From assembly GCA_942159475.1 (NCBI GenBank), contig OW804097.1:6973685-7037684 (forward strand): a stretch of 64,000 nucleotides of DNA. The letters are read 5' to 3'. The translations under genes were made by a program, and so were the position numbers. This document shows, one piece after another, positions 35,557 to 47,660 of this stretch; the stretch's first letter is position 1, and each line of letters starts with the position of its first letter. The notes beneath the pieces were generated by a model. That model was not told the origin of the DNA, searched no databases, and worked only from the letters and a program-made list of their open reading frames with translations. The DNA is from Sthenelais limicola. Taxonomy: Eukaryota > Annelida > Polychaeta > Phyllodocida > Sigalionidae.

Positions 35557-36589
35557 TGTTGTGTAAATAAAAAATAAGGATATGTATTCATATTAAGGGC
35601 AAGCAAATGCCATTGTTAAAATCAATGACGAATAACTGGTATACTTGTTATTGTTAAAATCTGTTATGTCAAATGCCTGGAGGTCATAGTAGAACATCGA
35701 AAATAATTCTTCTGTATGATATGATGTATTCAGGGATGCAAGTTGTCCGTCAGTTAACGGATTTCCGCTAATCTCCTCGTTAGCAAAATGTGTGATTAAT
35801 TTCGTCGAATTACCTTTAAAAAGGTTGGTCGTCAATGTACCGATATATATCATGGATTTAGAGTACACATCTGATGCTTCTTACATGCTCATCCTCCAAC
35901 GTCAATTGTCTGTTTACAATTGACTATGATTACCCCAATACACATTTGCCATTACCTCGAATGAATCATTCGATGAAATATCTTACACTACTTACCACGA
36001 TTATATAAGCATATATGATATAGGTCTTCACCAACCATTTGGGTACAAATAATAATATGGAACCTATAATTGATTACCCCAATACAACTGTGTGTTTATA
36101 ATATTATTGAGGTGTTACTGATGCAAAGCATGGTACAGATATTTTGTTTGCAATTATGTTGCGATAATTGTTCATAATTCTTGATAAATGTGCATCATCC
36201 AAAGCAATATTACTTATGATATTATGTATTTATAATGTATAATTTAAATGATTTCTATGACGGAAATTGTCAATTCTGGTTTTTATTGTGCTAAGTGTTA
36301 TATCGTATATATTACTGGACTTTGAAATGAATAATAAATATATATAAATACTGTATATATAATGTAACCATTGTTTTGTTTTCTCTTGCTTCAATTTCGC
36401 CGATAATAATTCTTCATACAGCATGGTACAGTACAGTATTAATTGCAATATAATACCGGATAGAAACAAACCATTAATTAAAGCAAATATTTTCGGTTTT
36501 CACCCTGCCGCCCCCCATGCGAAATTCACCGTCCCCGTCCCCCCCCCCCCCTGAATCCTGGCCCACCACGCTCCACCACGCTACCACTG

Positions 36590-36795
36590 CGCTAAAAATA
36601 GATTTCTGAGAGCACGAATCGCTGATACGAAAAACGCTGCGCGAACCGCCGATACGAAAAACGCTGCGCGAATCGCCGATACGAAAAACGCCGCGCGAAT
36701 ACGCTGAGACGAAAAAAATCGTATCAAAAGTGGGTACAAGAAAATCGTATTCATTTTCGTATCGCGCGGATACGTTGCGCGGGAGAGTGTAAAAA
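36590..36795 (-). repeat. CG-rich ATACGAAAAACGC element, copy 2
   Basis: Several roughly 24-bp units of GATACGAAAAACGCTGCGCG occur between 36620 and 36715. The end, read on the minus strand (ACACTCTCCCGCGCAACGTA), matches the start of copy 1 at 28940. CpG is strikingly frequent for this region. Confidence 0.55.
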
Positions 36796-37261
36796 CAAAT
36801 TTTATTTGGCTAAACATTTCGATGTTTTTATAACCCTGGTTCTCAATTAAATATCACCTTGATTGCATTTAACTATGAATGCATAAAAACTTCCTGTGTG
36901 ATAGAACGTAAATATGGTAACACTTGAATGCGATTTTAAAAGTCTATATTTTCATAATTAAAATCCTTTTCATGACGTGTATTTCTCATCGACTTGGAAC
37001 AACCTAGTGTATCTTCTAAAGTCTGCTCATCTGAGAATTATGGGGTGACACTGAGAAACTTCTAAAGTAAGAATCATAATTAGCCATATTGGGGAAGTAG
37101 AAACTAAGCTGAGTACACAACTCACTAACTGAAACTTAGTAAACGTATATTGGAATTCCACGTTGTATGGAACAAAACTATGTAACAATGTTGAAAGGTG
37201 AATTTACGTATAATATTATGTTAATGTTTATTAAAATTGTTAATTCTAAATGTACTCATAG

Positions 37262-37392
37262 GAGGAACTGAGTTTGTATTCAGATACCTTCCGCTTATCT
37301 GAGTCAAAAATAGAATTCAAACAGCAACGTCAACTACAAAGGCACCGCATGGATAGCATTGTAAACATGATCCACGCACCCAAAGGACTAGG
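37262..37392 (+). CDS. Splice-bounded plus-strand candidate exon
   Basis: Acceptor (GTACTCATAG) and donor (AGG|GTAATG) bound 131 nt that are open in one frame (EELSLYSDTFRLSESKIEF, then QQRQLQRHRM). It is charged and helical in character and not recognised. It could belong to an alternative transcript of the plus-strand gene ending at 35288, or be a relic of another gene. Confidence 0.3.
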
Positions 37393-37633
37393 GTAATGCT
37401 CCTGATATCACTGCTCCCATTCATAATACAACTGTGAGATAATAAGTTTTTTCAGTTTGTTTCAGTGGAGCCCACCCACTTCCTGTTATTAGTCGTTCTT
37501 AAGAAATACAGAATGATCGTCAAATCAAGTTTCAATAAAGGGCCTTCATGTGTATTTACATTTGGACCGAGTTGTCAAGAATTGATGCAATTTTCATCGA
37601 ACAAGTAATAATTTATAATTGTGGACTACTTAC

Positions 37634-39962
37634 GCTTAAAGAGATGCAGAAGAGTCTGCTGATTGTCCTTTTCCACACAAAGAAGAAATTTGTCATACAC
37701 TGATTTTGTACTGTTCCGAAGAGTGTTGAGTAGTTGATAACATTTCCGCTCCTCACTCATGTTTTCCTGGGAAATTATTGCCAGAACGTAATGCGATAGT
37801 GCATATAACATATCTAGTAAGCAATAGCCGAGTGGATTATAGAGAATGATGACTTACTATGACAGTACGGTTGCAGACCGATTCATTTTAGGAAAATAAC
37901 TCATGTAATTATAACGCACAATACTGAGTCATGGTACATGTAAGATTCAATGATATGAAAAAGGATCCCAACTGACAAGGACATACTCACCGGGAATGTT
38001 TCCTTTATTACCCTTTCAGATATGAGGTGTGACACCAGGTTTTTTGAGATGACCAACCTTTTCATAATTTCCTCCTCATTATGCAGCAATAGTTCTTGTA
38101 TTTCTTTTGTGACTGCATCACCAGTCTAAAAACGCACACATTAAATGAGTATTGCATTTTTTAAATAGCATGATGTCTACAATTGTCATCGTACACCACA
38201 TGAGAACAATCAGGACGGTCAAAGTAACACTTTGCATTTAACATATATATGTATCGTACACCTTTTCTTATCTACTCATGGATTTATTTGTGAATAGACC
38301 CTTTATTAAATGCGATCTATTCAGCTTATACACGATTACTTCATCTTAATCATTAACCTGTTATCACACTTCTTCATCATCTTTCATACCTGACTTGACA
38401 TACGATGCGGTGGTACAGCACATGGCATGTGTCTTCTCTCAGCACCAGGCGGGACTTGTACCTGTGGCACTGCAGAACTGTTCATCTATAGGTAAAGGCA
38501 GGTTTCATTTTATATTCAGCAGCAAGTGGTATTTAACTTACTAGTTTCAGTTCATAAAACTCTGACTCATAAATATTTCATGTCATAGTTGATTCATACC
38601 TGTTCATGTGCAGTAAATTTCGATTTTGGTGCTTGTATGTGCCTTTTTCTCAGCTCCGGCAAGTCACTGGTGGTACTGGTCCTAGAACCATATATTGTTG
38701 CCCGAGATAGAGGTTGTATGTTGCTTTCCATCATTGTTCCTCTCCGCTCAACCAATGTAGCATGGCTTGCTTTCTGGGGCTGTAAACGGGATTTTGCTCT
38801 CATTATTTATAAACCTTCAATAGTATTACACAAATTGTAAGGGCCTGAGATCTTCATAAAAAGATGTGCGATACCCTGGGGTCTTCACTGTCTCAGAATT
38901 CATGAATGCAAAATTATCTGCTGATAGCACACTCACTCAGCCAATATTAAAGGGATACCCTGTTAAACTCATAATCTAATAAAGTATCAACAGACATCCT
39001 GATCTTTGGTAATTCCATATCGACTGCCCAATAGAAGAAGTATAAACTGTTTTATGATATAATGGCTATAGAGAATGTAGATCAATATCAACATTAAAGC
39101 AATGTTATTGACGATGCACTAAATACTCTACAATGATTAAACTGACAACTTGACCAGAATCCAACGAATTATGACTATTATATGCATAGAATATTCCCTA
39201 TGAGACATATGGTCACAAAAATCAATGATCAAATAGGACAAACATTTAGTATACAATTAAACACCAGTAGGAGGTGATCTGAAGCATGGCTTAAATTTCG
39301 TCTGGGATTATTAATTTTTTAGACACGATTTGGTCAGATTCTGGGATGTTTTTTCTTACCTATAGACCAAGTTTTATCAAAAGAAGTAGCCTCAGCTATA
39401 GTCTATGGGAGTGGTCTGAACGGCAGTGGTAAAACAGTTTCAAGAAGGTGGCGCATCAGACTGTAAACTTCCGATTCATCTGTGCACTCAATATATGTTT
39501 CGCAAGGCATATTTGTTTGAAATAGATAATTGTACTGGTTGGTGAACCTTCTATTTTGGTATTAATAAGTTGATCTTATCAGATCGCATCTAAAAGCACT
39601 ATTACCCTGGGTTTGTTGTGGTCTGTGTGGTCATGGACACTCGAGGGCTATAATAAAAGAGCACAAGGTGGACCCTAAGGGATATTATTAATCCCTTTAT
39701 TCACTGCCTCTGGTGGATAAAGTCCCACAATTTTAAAAGCAGTGATTTAAAGACATTATATCTTAAGGAGGCATTGTTATACCGCTAGGGGCGGCAACAC
39801 CCAATACACCTGAGTGTGGGGTGGCCGCTATAACAACATGAACCTACCACTCGATATCCGTAGATGAAGTTCATAGTAATTATACCATATTGTTTGACCT
39901 ACCCTTTTGGTTCTCTCATCGGCATCCTCCTCATCACTGTCATCATATTCACCGTTGGCTAC
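37634..39962 (-). CDS. Acidic N-terminus and CARD 1 (five exons)
   Basis: Exons 39962-39903 (60 nt), 38779-38600 (180), 38485-38390 (96), 38125-37991 (135) and 37766-37634 (133) all have GT/AG sites. The first four keep phase 0 and the last ends in phase 1. The first exon is acidic (GEYDDSDEEDADERTKR); the next two are Pro/Ser/Arg-rich and probably disordered. The last two form a CARD: EIQELLLHNEEEIMKRLV, LISERVIKETF, then KCYQLLNTLRNSTKSVYDKF and LLHLFK. Exon structure matches CARD 2. The end phase fits exon 28926-28877, so this may be the N-terminus of the CARD-GIMAP-Hint gene. If it is a separate gene, its last exon and its start codon are not identified. No start exon was found upstream of 39962. 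Confidence 0.65.
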
Positions 39963-40194
39963 CTATGAAACGAAAATATATAGGCGAACACTATATAGTC
40001 AAACGTCTTACCATGATACACAAACAACGTTTTTCTTGTCCCCACTTTTGATACACTCTTTTGATGTGACGTTTAGAGTCTCACGTCTTTTAACGTCTTC
40101 CAAAAACGCTAAACGCCACATGTGTGACGTTTACTGTGTGACGTTTAGGGTCTTGGGTCATACTACATTTAGTGTCCTGAAAAAACGTCCTGCC

Positions 40195-40256
40195 CAGCCT
40201 AGATCCGACCTCTCATGTGGACAGCGAATGCTCTATCCATTGTGCTACAGATCCAG
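40195..40256 (-). repeat. tRNA-like SINE head
   Basis: The minus strand reads GTAGCACAATGGATAGAGCA, matching the A-box and D-arm of tRNA, followed at the right distance by GAGAGGTCGGATCTAGG, a degraded B-box. No full cloverleaf is intact. Downstream on the same strand (to about 40040) a sequence with GACGTTTAGCG-type repeats could be the SINE body. Confidence 0.4.
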
Positions 40257-40259
40257 TTG

Positions 40260-43200
40260 ATGTTAGGTGTACAATTTATGAAACTGATTTTGCCTTGGCA
40301 TGAACATCAAAATATAAAGTAAGAACACTTGATTTTATATGAAAACGTTTGTATTAATACACATACAGGAATACATGTCATGGATTCAATATGTTTGGCA
40401 TATTTATCAGTGTTATTGGTTTGTTTTCTGGTGCTATCATTAGATTTGGTAGTTTAGTATGTAATCAAATGACATCTTCCATCCAAAATATTAAGTATTT
40501 CCAATTGGCTTTAAATATGAAGTGCTTACTATCAAAATGAAGCTCAATTTTGGAGGAATGCAGCTATTTCATTTGTATTTCCCTCTCCCCAATTTTAGAA
40601 GCGTGTTCGAGGATGGCGCGTGATCGCGCATATTAACATCACTACTAATACCTATTATATTGTACACAACTGGTGTGCACATTGGAACTAAAGCTATCAT
40701 AAAGTGCATAGCTTAGAAATTGATCACTTCATTGGATTGATTCTGAGATTCCATTATATTTTAAACAATGGAATTAGGCGGATTCCCACTAGCATTTAAC
40801 ACATCTAAAAAGTACTTTTATATCTGTGCATGGGGAAATAGTTATGAGTTACTGATGTTTTTCTCTAAGAACCTTTAGTTCCCAAATATTAAGTATCTCC
40901 CTTAAAATCGGTTTGAATAAGAAGTTTTTACTTTTAAGATGAAGCTCAGATTCAAGAAAATGAACTAATTCATAATCACCTATCCCTAATATGTAATCAA
41001 AGCTGATATAGAGACAGGAGAGATAGAGTAGAAAACGAAGGAGATAATAATGTAAGACTTAGTCAGGAATAAGAAGAGATGTGAGATATGTATTCACATT
41101 GAATCTATTCAATTCATATTCAAACGTAAGGGTCAGGTTGCCTAGAAGTGTACAATTCTCTGTGCAAAGTATTGGGCATATGTGAACCAGTAGAGTAGCA
41201 AATGTCGCACATATGTTGTGACATTTTTCACACCTCATTGTGTCAAACTTTGTTATAACACCTCATTTCGCTCACTCATAGTAGTCAGGGTGTGGCATAA
41301 GTTTAAAGCTAATGGGAAACCCTAAGCAGAGTGGGTTGAGAATGCACCAGGAATGTTTCAAGGTGAGTCTAATTAAGAAAAATCAAACAAAATCGCATAG
41401 ATCTCCTGTTTCATTAGAATTAGTTAGGGACATATATACATTTCGCGTGACGTTTAGCATCTACAGGCGCAATGTTTAGCATCTACTGGCGCGATGTTTA
41501 GCATCTCCAAATAGTTTTGCTGCTTAGTTTATTTTGCAGACCGTCTCAAAATGCGTCTAACATCTTATGAGGACGCCATTGCGTCCTCTGTTGATACAAT
41601 CGGAGGACACTAGCGTCTTATTCTATGTATCAACTGAAGACGTTGCCCAAACCCAGTTTTTAGAGTAAAGTTGGTCAGTTCTAGCAGTTTAATTTTCTGA
41701 AAGAATGCTAAATTATTGAAAAGATCAATCCCCTGATGGCATCTCCTGTTTGTGGTTATGTTTTATCTGCAGAAATAGCCTATGCCATTATTATGCATAA
41801 CCCAATCACTTAATTATAGATTTAAATTTGACAAGCACGTCTAAATTAATATTTACAGCATGTGATTGATCTTTTCTTCTGACAAAAACTCTACTCTTTT
41901 ATACATTTTGATGAGGCCCAATTTAATGGCTGAGGTCCCTTTATTCCAACTGAAAGGAGTACTATGCAGGCAGGTAGGGAAGTAACAGTTATTCCTTTCT
42001 ACAAAGCTAACTTAGAACATGGCAGCATTCTCTATCAATCTGAATGGACAATATAAGTGTTATTGAACAAACTAAATCTGTTCTCTCTGGTCTTGGAATC
42101 TGTCAGCGCTATATGCTGCACATCCCCTCAAGATTTCTCCCACATACAGCCAGAAGTGAGGTTGTTCAGTATGCACGGCACAAAGTCTGCAGCCACTTCA
42201 CTGCCCCCTTCCAAATTGTACGGAATTCATGTATGCTTTTGGCAGAGACAGATTAGATCTTGAAGTAGTCTGGCATCTCACTGGCATTCCACTGGTGGGT
42301 AGGCCATCTGAATGTCTGTATGCATTGTGCGGAGGCCTGATCAATGATACGGTACCAATCTTGGGTTAAGAAAAGCAAATGATGGACAGAGGTCTTAAAT
42401 GTATCTATATGCTCATTCATGATAATTTTGTCATTTATTCCAAAGCCAAATAATGTAATAATATGTTATAGCATGCATGAAAAAAACACCATCATTGGTC
42501 GTATATCAAAACGAAGCTAAGAACCTCAGCTATAAGGATCTGTGACATCAGGTGCCTGCAGTGTGGGACGTTTTTGGCAAATTGCCAAAATTGGAAGGTA
42601 CCATGGAAACAGTTCTTCAGCTAAATTTGGCTTGTAGCATACTAATTCAGGAACTTTAACATGAAATAAAAACCACTGATACTAGCTTCATGAGATTTTA
42701 CACACATTCAGGGAGTAGTGCGGGGGATCAGTTGGTCAAGAATGCCTGACCTTGGATGAAGTCAAGGTCATTTATTTCAAGGTCTAAGTATGGAGTTTTC
42801 AATATCTTTTGACAAATTTTGAAAAACTCCATATTTCGACCTTTCGATATTTCAATCCAAGGTCGAATTCACTTAAGAAATCAATAGCCCACAGTGATCT
42901 CTGTATGTGTCTAAAGTTTCATGATGGTAGTTTATATGATTTTTATTTTATAAGCTGATTAAAAAATGACTAAATTATTTATTGTATTAGAGGGTATTCT
43001 GTTCCGCCTTTCTTTGTCTTCTTCAGGAGGGTCATATAATTATTAAACTAGATCTGTATGTTACAACGTGGTGTAAGAGAACCTGTATGTTTGATGGTCA
43101 GATGCTCTGCTTTGGTAGCCAAGGGCCGCTCTAACATTTTGTACTTCATTAGTTGCTTGTTATATTTCTCAGGAGGAAATCTAGTTCATCTTGAGAGATA

Positions 43201-43780
43201 ATACATTTGTGTCTACAGGACATTTGGCTGTGAGACTTAATAGGCCTATGTTCCTTCCAACCACAGGGTTGATGTCATCTTCAAATGACCAGAATTTGTG
43301 AAATGGACACTTTTGTACATGTTTGCCAAACAATTTTCACTTGCTCACCATTAGGCAATAAAATTTAATGATATTCAAGCAATTCATTTTCATTTTACCA
43401 TCTCTCATTTCAAGAATACCATTGGATATTACACATTTCAAACTCAGCCTTTGTTATCTATGAGATCATCTCCTTCTAGCTCAAGAGTTCATCAGCTCAA
43501 GTGATTGACAGTCGATTATAACATTTTCATCCTTTTCCCCTCTGCAGGTTTGACTAGGTCCTGTCTTGACGGAGCTGGTTAGATCAGTCGCTAGTGGGTG
43601 ATTATCCTGCAACATGGCGCTAGCAGTGTTGTGATACTCTGCCAGTTAATCAAAACTTTATCTATTGTCATTTTAGCAGTCTTCTCAGAATTTCCAGCCA
43701 TTTTGGAAGACATAGGTGAAGTTAATTCGGATGAGATAACATATTTGTTGTCCAATTAAATTTAAAGGGCACCATTTTTA
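40260..43780. other. Mostly non-coding, several short repeats
   Basis: A triple GTTTAGCATCTACAGGCG-type repeat lies at 41451-41510. An unrecognised 70-codon plus-strand frame sits at 42044-42256. A minus-strand stretch at 43080-43200 (KYNKQLMKYKMLERPLA) looks like the conserved part of a dispersed element. No exon with good sites was found to link the exons at 44.3 kb to those at 39.9 kb. Confidence 0.35.
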
Positions 43781-43789
43781 TCAATTACT

Positions 43790-44240
43790 AGCAAAGTACC
43801 CGTCCTCCAGATGGTCACCATCTTCCTCTCACTGTATTTCCCCTCCTCTGTCCCGGTCCCTACCCACCTTCTCCTCTTCTCGCTCTATCCTCTTCTCAGT
43901 TAATACACTTTGTAATTTCTACGTTGTGACCTTTTACGTTGTATAGCTATGTGGACATATATGGAGCCTGCTGGGGTGTCCCTCACCCTATCTGATTTCC
44001 CCCACACTATCGCTGTACTTCTTTCATTGTCTCCTTCCCTCTCCCACCCTCTCCCTCCTCTTCCGCCCCTCCCTCTCCCTCCCTCACCTCTGCTTCTTCC
44101 CTCTCCCCCTCCCCCTCTGATCCCTCTTCCCTTTTCTTGCATTGCTAGGGACTCTTAGTTGCAGGACGTGTTGCTAGGGAATCTCCCATTGCCATGGATT
44201 GTAGGACGTTGTTCCAGAAAGTCCCAGAAAGGATTTCCCA
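43790..44240. repeat. CT-rich satellite element, inverted relative to 3850-4440
   Basis: Left border CTAGCAAAGTACCCGTCCTC and right border GTTGCTAGGGAATCTCCCAT match, in inverse, the borders of the GA-rich element at 3850-4440. Between them is CT-rich satellite (CCCTCTCCC). Confidence 0.6.
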
Positions 44241-44326
44241 AAGGCTATCCCTACTTTTCCCAGCTAAAAATAGTTGCATAGAAGACAACTTATAAAGTAA
44301 AAAGGGCTTTAAAGTCACATTTTTAC

Positions 44327-45110
44327 CCCAGATACTTTCAGCAACCACATAAGTTGTCCTTCGGAGAGGGTCAACGGAACTGTACTGAGCAGAACAACTG
44401 TTGGTAAAATAATAGATTCTGAGAACAAGACCCACAAAGAAACCCCTGTGTGTATATCATACAGATTACTACTAGTGTATCTTGCATCCTAATAATTAAC
44501 AGTTTGAACGGCTTTACATACTTACCCACTCTTGGGTTTTACAGTTATTTCCTTAATAATAAGAATAGCATTTCCACAATTCATCCAATTCGGCCACATT
44601 GATAGAAGTAATCTTGAAGGTGATGTATGTGGTAAGTTCTCTCCATTGATTGGTCCAAATGGCAAACTATGTAATTCAAGCTCATAAAATCCAGGTCGAA
44701 CAAACATGATACAAAATTGTTTTTTAAAAAACTGAAATGCCCTTTAAATAAAGTTCTCCTTATTAAGGAAAAAACATGCTGAATAAAATTTGGACCCATG
44801 TATGCGAAAGTTCTGGAATATTGTTAATTATTCAAAGCAGACCAAATGACTAGTATGCTAACAAAAGGAGGATGGTAGTAACAGATTGATCTACTAATTG
44901 GTTGTTATGCCCTGAAGTGAGTTTTGATGATTCAAAACAATATAGATATCATCTGCTTGAGTGTTAGTCGTTTTCAAAAGAGAAAACACATGACTATGTA
45001 AGGGTAAAACAAATATTTGGGACACCAAAACTACAAGGCTTTCATAAATCGTGAAAATGGCCGCCGTCAAATATCACCTTACTTACAAATTTCTGAAACG
45101 CTTTCCGGAG
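44327..45110 (-). CDS. Three phase-matched exons, possible C-terminus of the NLR
   Basis: Exons 45110-45087 (24-nt micro-exon LRKAFQKF, acceptor TTCTCTTACAG, donor GTAAGTAAG), 44731-44526 (206 nt) and 44397-44327 (71 nt) join in frame. Exon 2 reads FCIMFVRPGFYELELHSLPF, then LLLSMWPNWMNCGNAILIIK, which looks like beta-strand-rich coding sequence, but I cannot name a domain. The start phase (0) fits the alternative donor of the last LRR exon at 49379, so this could be the C-terminal extension of the receptor. The last donor (phase 1) has no identified partner. The frame also runs on to a stop inside the CT-rich element, so that exon may be terminal. Confidence 0.45.
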
Positions 45111-45114
45111 CTGT

Positions 45115-47130
45115 AAGAGAAAAACATTTTTGTTACACTTATGATATAAATTAACTCAAATCAAAATTCAGGATGTTCACATATGAATGCGTTTGGCGAT
45201 AAACTTACCCAGGACATATTAGAGTCCTAAATCCTACCCCTTTCAGTTCAGTTCAGTTCCTGGTCAAAATTACTACAGTCAAGTGACTACGTTTTAACAT
45301 TTCATATAACCTACAAAGATAAGAGCAAAGGTTTGTGTGCATTATGCAAATATGTTGTCCCCAGCCATGTTATCAGTAAGTAACTGGCACAGGTACACTT
45401 GAGACCTTTGGTGTCAATACATGACACTGATTTTACATAGGGATGAACCGGATTTAATAAAGTTTCTATCCCTATCATGATTTATTCTCTGGTTCTACAC
45501 TGTAAAAGCTGGGGCCCAGGATGCACACATTGGGCGTTAGTATACTCGAATTAGGGGTTGCCTGGTGGCATTAACGCCTATTGGGTGTAGATTGGGTATG
45601 ACATCACATTCAATGTAACATTACATGAAATTAATGTTTTGCTGCTGTAATGGACTGAGCTAGGGGATGGAGGCTGACGACAAGCCCGCTCTAGTATAAC
45701 CCACATCCCACACTGGATTTCTCTGAGCTATAACTTCAAGGTGCGCGAAAATGAATCCATATTCCATTGTAGCATTGTTGAACACAATTGAAGCATCTGG
45801 TGAACCATAACTTTTTAACATCATAGTTTTGAAATATTTCATACATTTTACCTTCGTATTCTGTCTTTCAAGACTTAATCATAATATTATTCGGTTGTGA
45901 ACACTACAATACTTTGAAGAAACCAAAATTGATAAAATATCCACCCTCACATTTCCAGGAAATAGCTATGATACCCTTTCAAAAAAAAGGACCTGAAATG
46001 GACAATATTGATATAACTCAGGCAAAATACAATGTCTTTCTGTCTCTGTTCTTCCTTTCCTTTCCCCTCCATCTCCTTCTTATTTGTGTTGTGTTATAGG
46101 AAAATGAGTCAGAAGTCGAAACAAATATGTTTCCCAAAGTGATCTATTCGCAAGATCTCTTTGTAGAAAAGTTATTGTAGAGGTTATAGCGCTTCAAATG
46201 GCATACATATTATATGAGACAGAACAAAGTATATTTTGTAAAAATACTACCAAATTGCGACCTAATGAGATGCTTGTTTATGTTTTATTTTCTTTTGTGA
46301 ATAGACCTCTGGAGGACTATTGCTATGCACCGCATAACTTCAGACACTTTAACAGCATTAAATCCTTTGAAAATGAATTCATGGTTTGACAAAGAATAGG
46401 CATCAATAATGAGGAGATTAGTTTATTAATTCATTTGATAGATATAGTACACGTCTACCTTCAATGGAAGTTACGACAATCTGATGACCAGATTATTTTG
46501 TTGTCAGTTGGCCACTGCAGGAAAATCAGTCACGTTATAGAATCAATTACATCATCTTCACAGTTTTAAATATTTCTAAAATCACAGTAATGCTTTAACA
46601 AAGGGTAGACATACATAAAGATGAAAGTATTTGACTTTATTCCCTTTATTTGATCTATATTTCATCGTTTTGCCTCCAGTAAAAGCTTTCTATAAACTAA
46701 GTATCAATTGAGATTTGATTTAGATTGATCTAAACAACTCGAAAGATTCCTTTATAAACATGGTTTGCTTGGTAATATAAATATTGGACAATTTGTATGC
46801 TTTTTGGAGAGTACAAAAAGGCCTACAAAAGTACTTCTAAGTGCCGCACCTTTCAAGAGAGTGTATTAAATAAATCCCTGTGTTTTGATGATATACACTT
46901 AATTACTTTACTAGTAATTGCTCACCCTGAAATATTGCAAACTTTTTAAAAAATATGAATATACCAAAGATAAAATATAGAGGTACTTATTAGGTGTACT
47001 TCCTGTTTACCATCATTTGAATCGGCTTGGTTTCATCTGTTCAAATATGATCGTATCTCAAAATATATTTTTTGTGATTTGTGATTTACTTTCCTGAAAC
47101 TATGGAACGCCATTGGGTCATTTATTCACT
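45115..47130. other. Non-coding, no gene seen
   Basis: The minus-strand open frame 45660-45842 has no usable acceptor. A partial copy of the 3635-type MITE starts near 46095. No other structure is visible. Confidence 0.35.
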
Positions 47131-47139
47131 ATTTATTGA

Positions 47140-47660
47140 TATCTGAAAATGATTTATTGATATCAATGAATCATGTTCAGATATCAATAAATTATTTTCA
47201 TATATCAAGAAATCATTTTCAGATATCAAGAAATCATTTTCAGATATCAAGAAAGCATTTTCAAATATCAAGAAATCATTGTCAGATACCAATAGATTAA
47301 TTCTTGATATCTAAAATAATTACAGATATCCTAAAATGACTTTCTGATATCGAGAATTCATTTACAGATATCTGACAGCCCTTTTCAGATATTTAAAATT
47401 CATTTTTTGATATCAAGAATTCATTCATTGATATCAAAAAATGATTTTCCGATATCAAAAACATAGCCGATAGCCTTAGACAAGTAGCCACCATTAGTGA
47501 TATCAAGAATTGACTTTTAGATATCCAAAAGTCTTTGCAAATGAGCAGCAGAAAACACGCCCCTTGAATTTTAGATATCTGAAATTTAATGCAAACAAGC
47601 TATAGACAAGTAGCCATCTTTATTGATATCAATAAATGGATTTTTCGATATCAAGAATTG
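47140..47660. repeat. GATATC-rich tandem array
   Basis: About 20-22 bp units around the palindrome GATATC (TTTTCAGATATCAAGAAATC and variants) are tightly repeated from 47143 to about 47290. They continue in both orientations (TTTTTGATATCAAGAATTCA) to about 47660. The core GATATC occurs about twenty times. No coding frame. Confidence 0.75.

Noticed and set aside
35593..35868. 91-codon minus frame as the terminal exon of CARD 1
   Set aside because: The phase would fit (C|AT), but the acceptor context is weak, no domain is seen, and splicing to 28926 fits equally well.
42044..42256. 70-codon plus frame (IPSRFLPHTARSEV)
   Set aside because: No exon signals and no recognised family. The IPSRFL string also in the 3.1-kb exon is too short to link them.
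43080..43200. Minus frame KYNKQLMKYKMLERP as a linker exon between 44.3 and 39.9 kb
   Set aside because: Only a GAG acceptor, an in-frame stop just upstream and a repeat-like look. Does not provide phase 1 to 0.
44145..44326. Extension of the 44.4-kb exon to a stop
   Set aside because: The 3' half lies in the CT-rich mobile element and a donor precedes it, so it was not included. It remains an alternative end.
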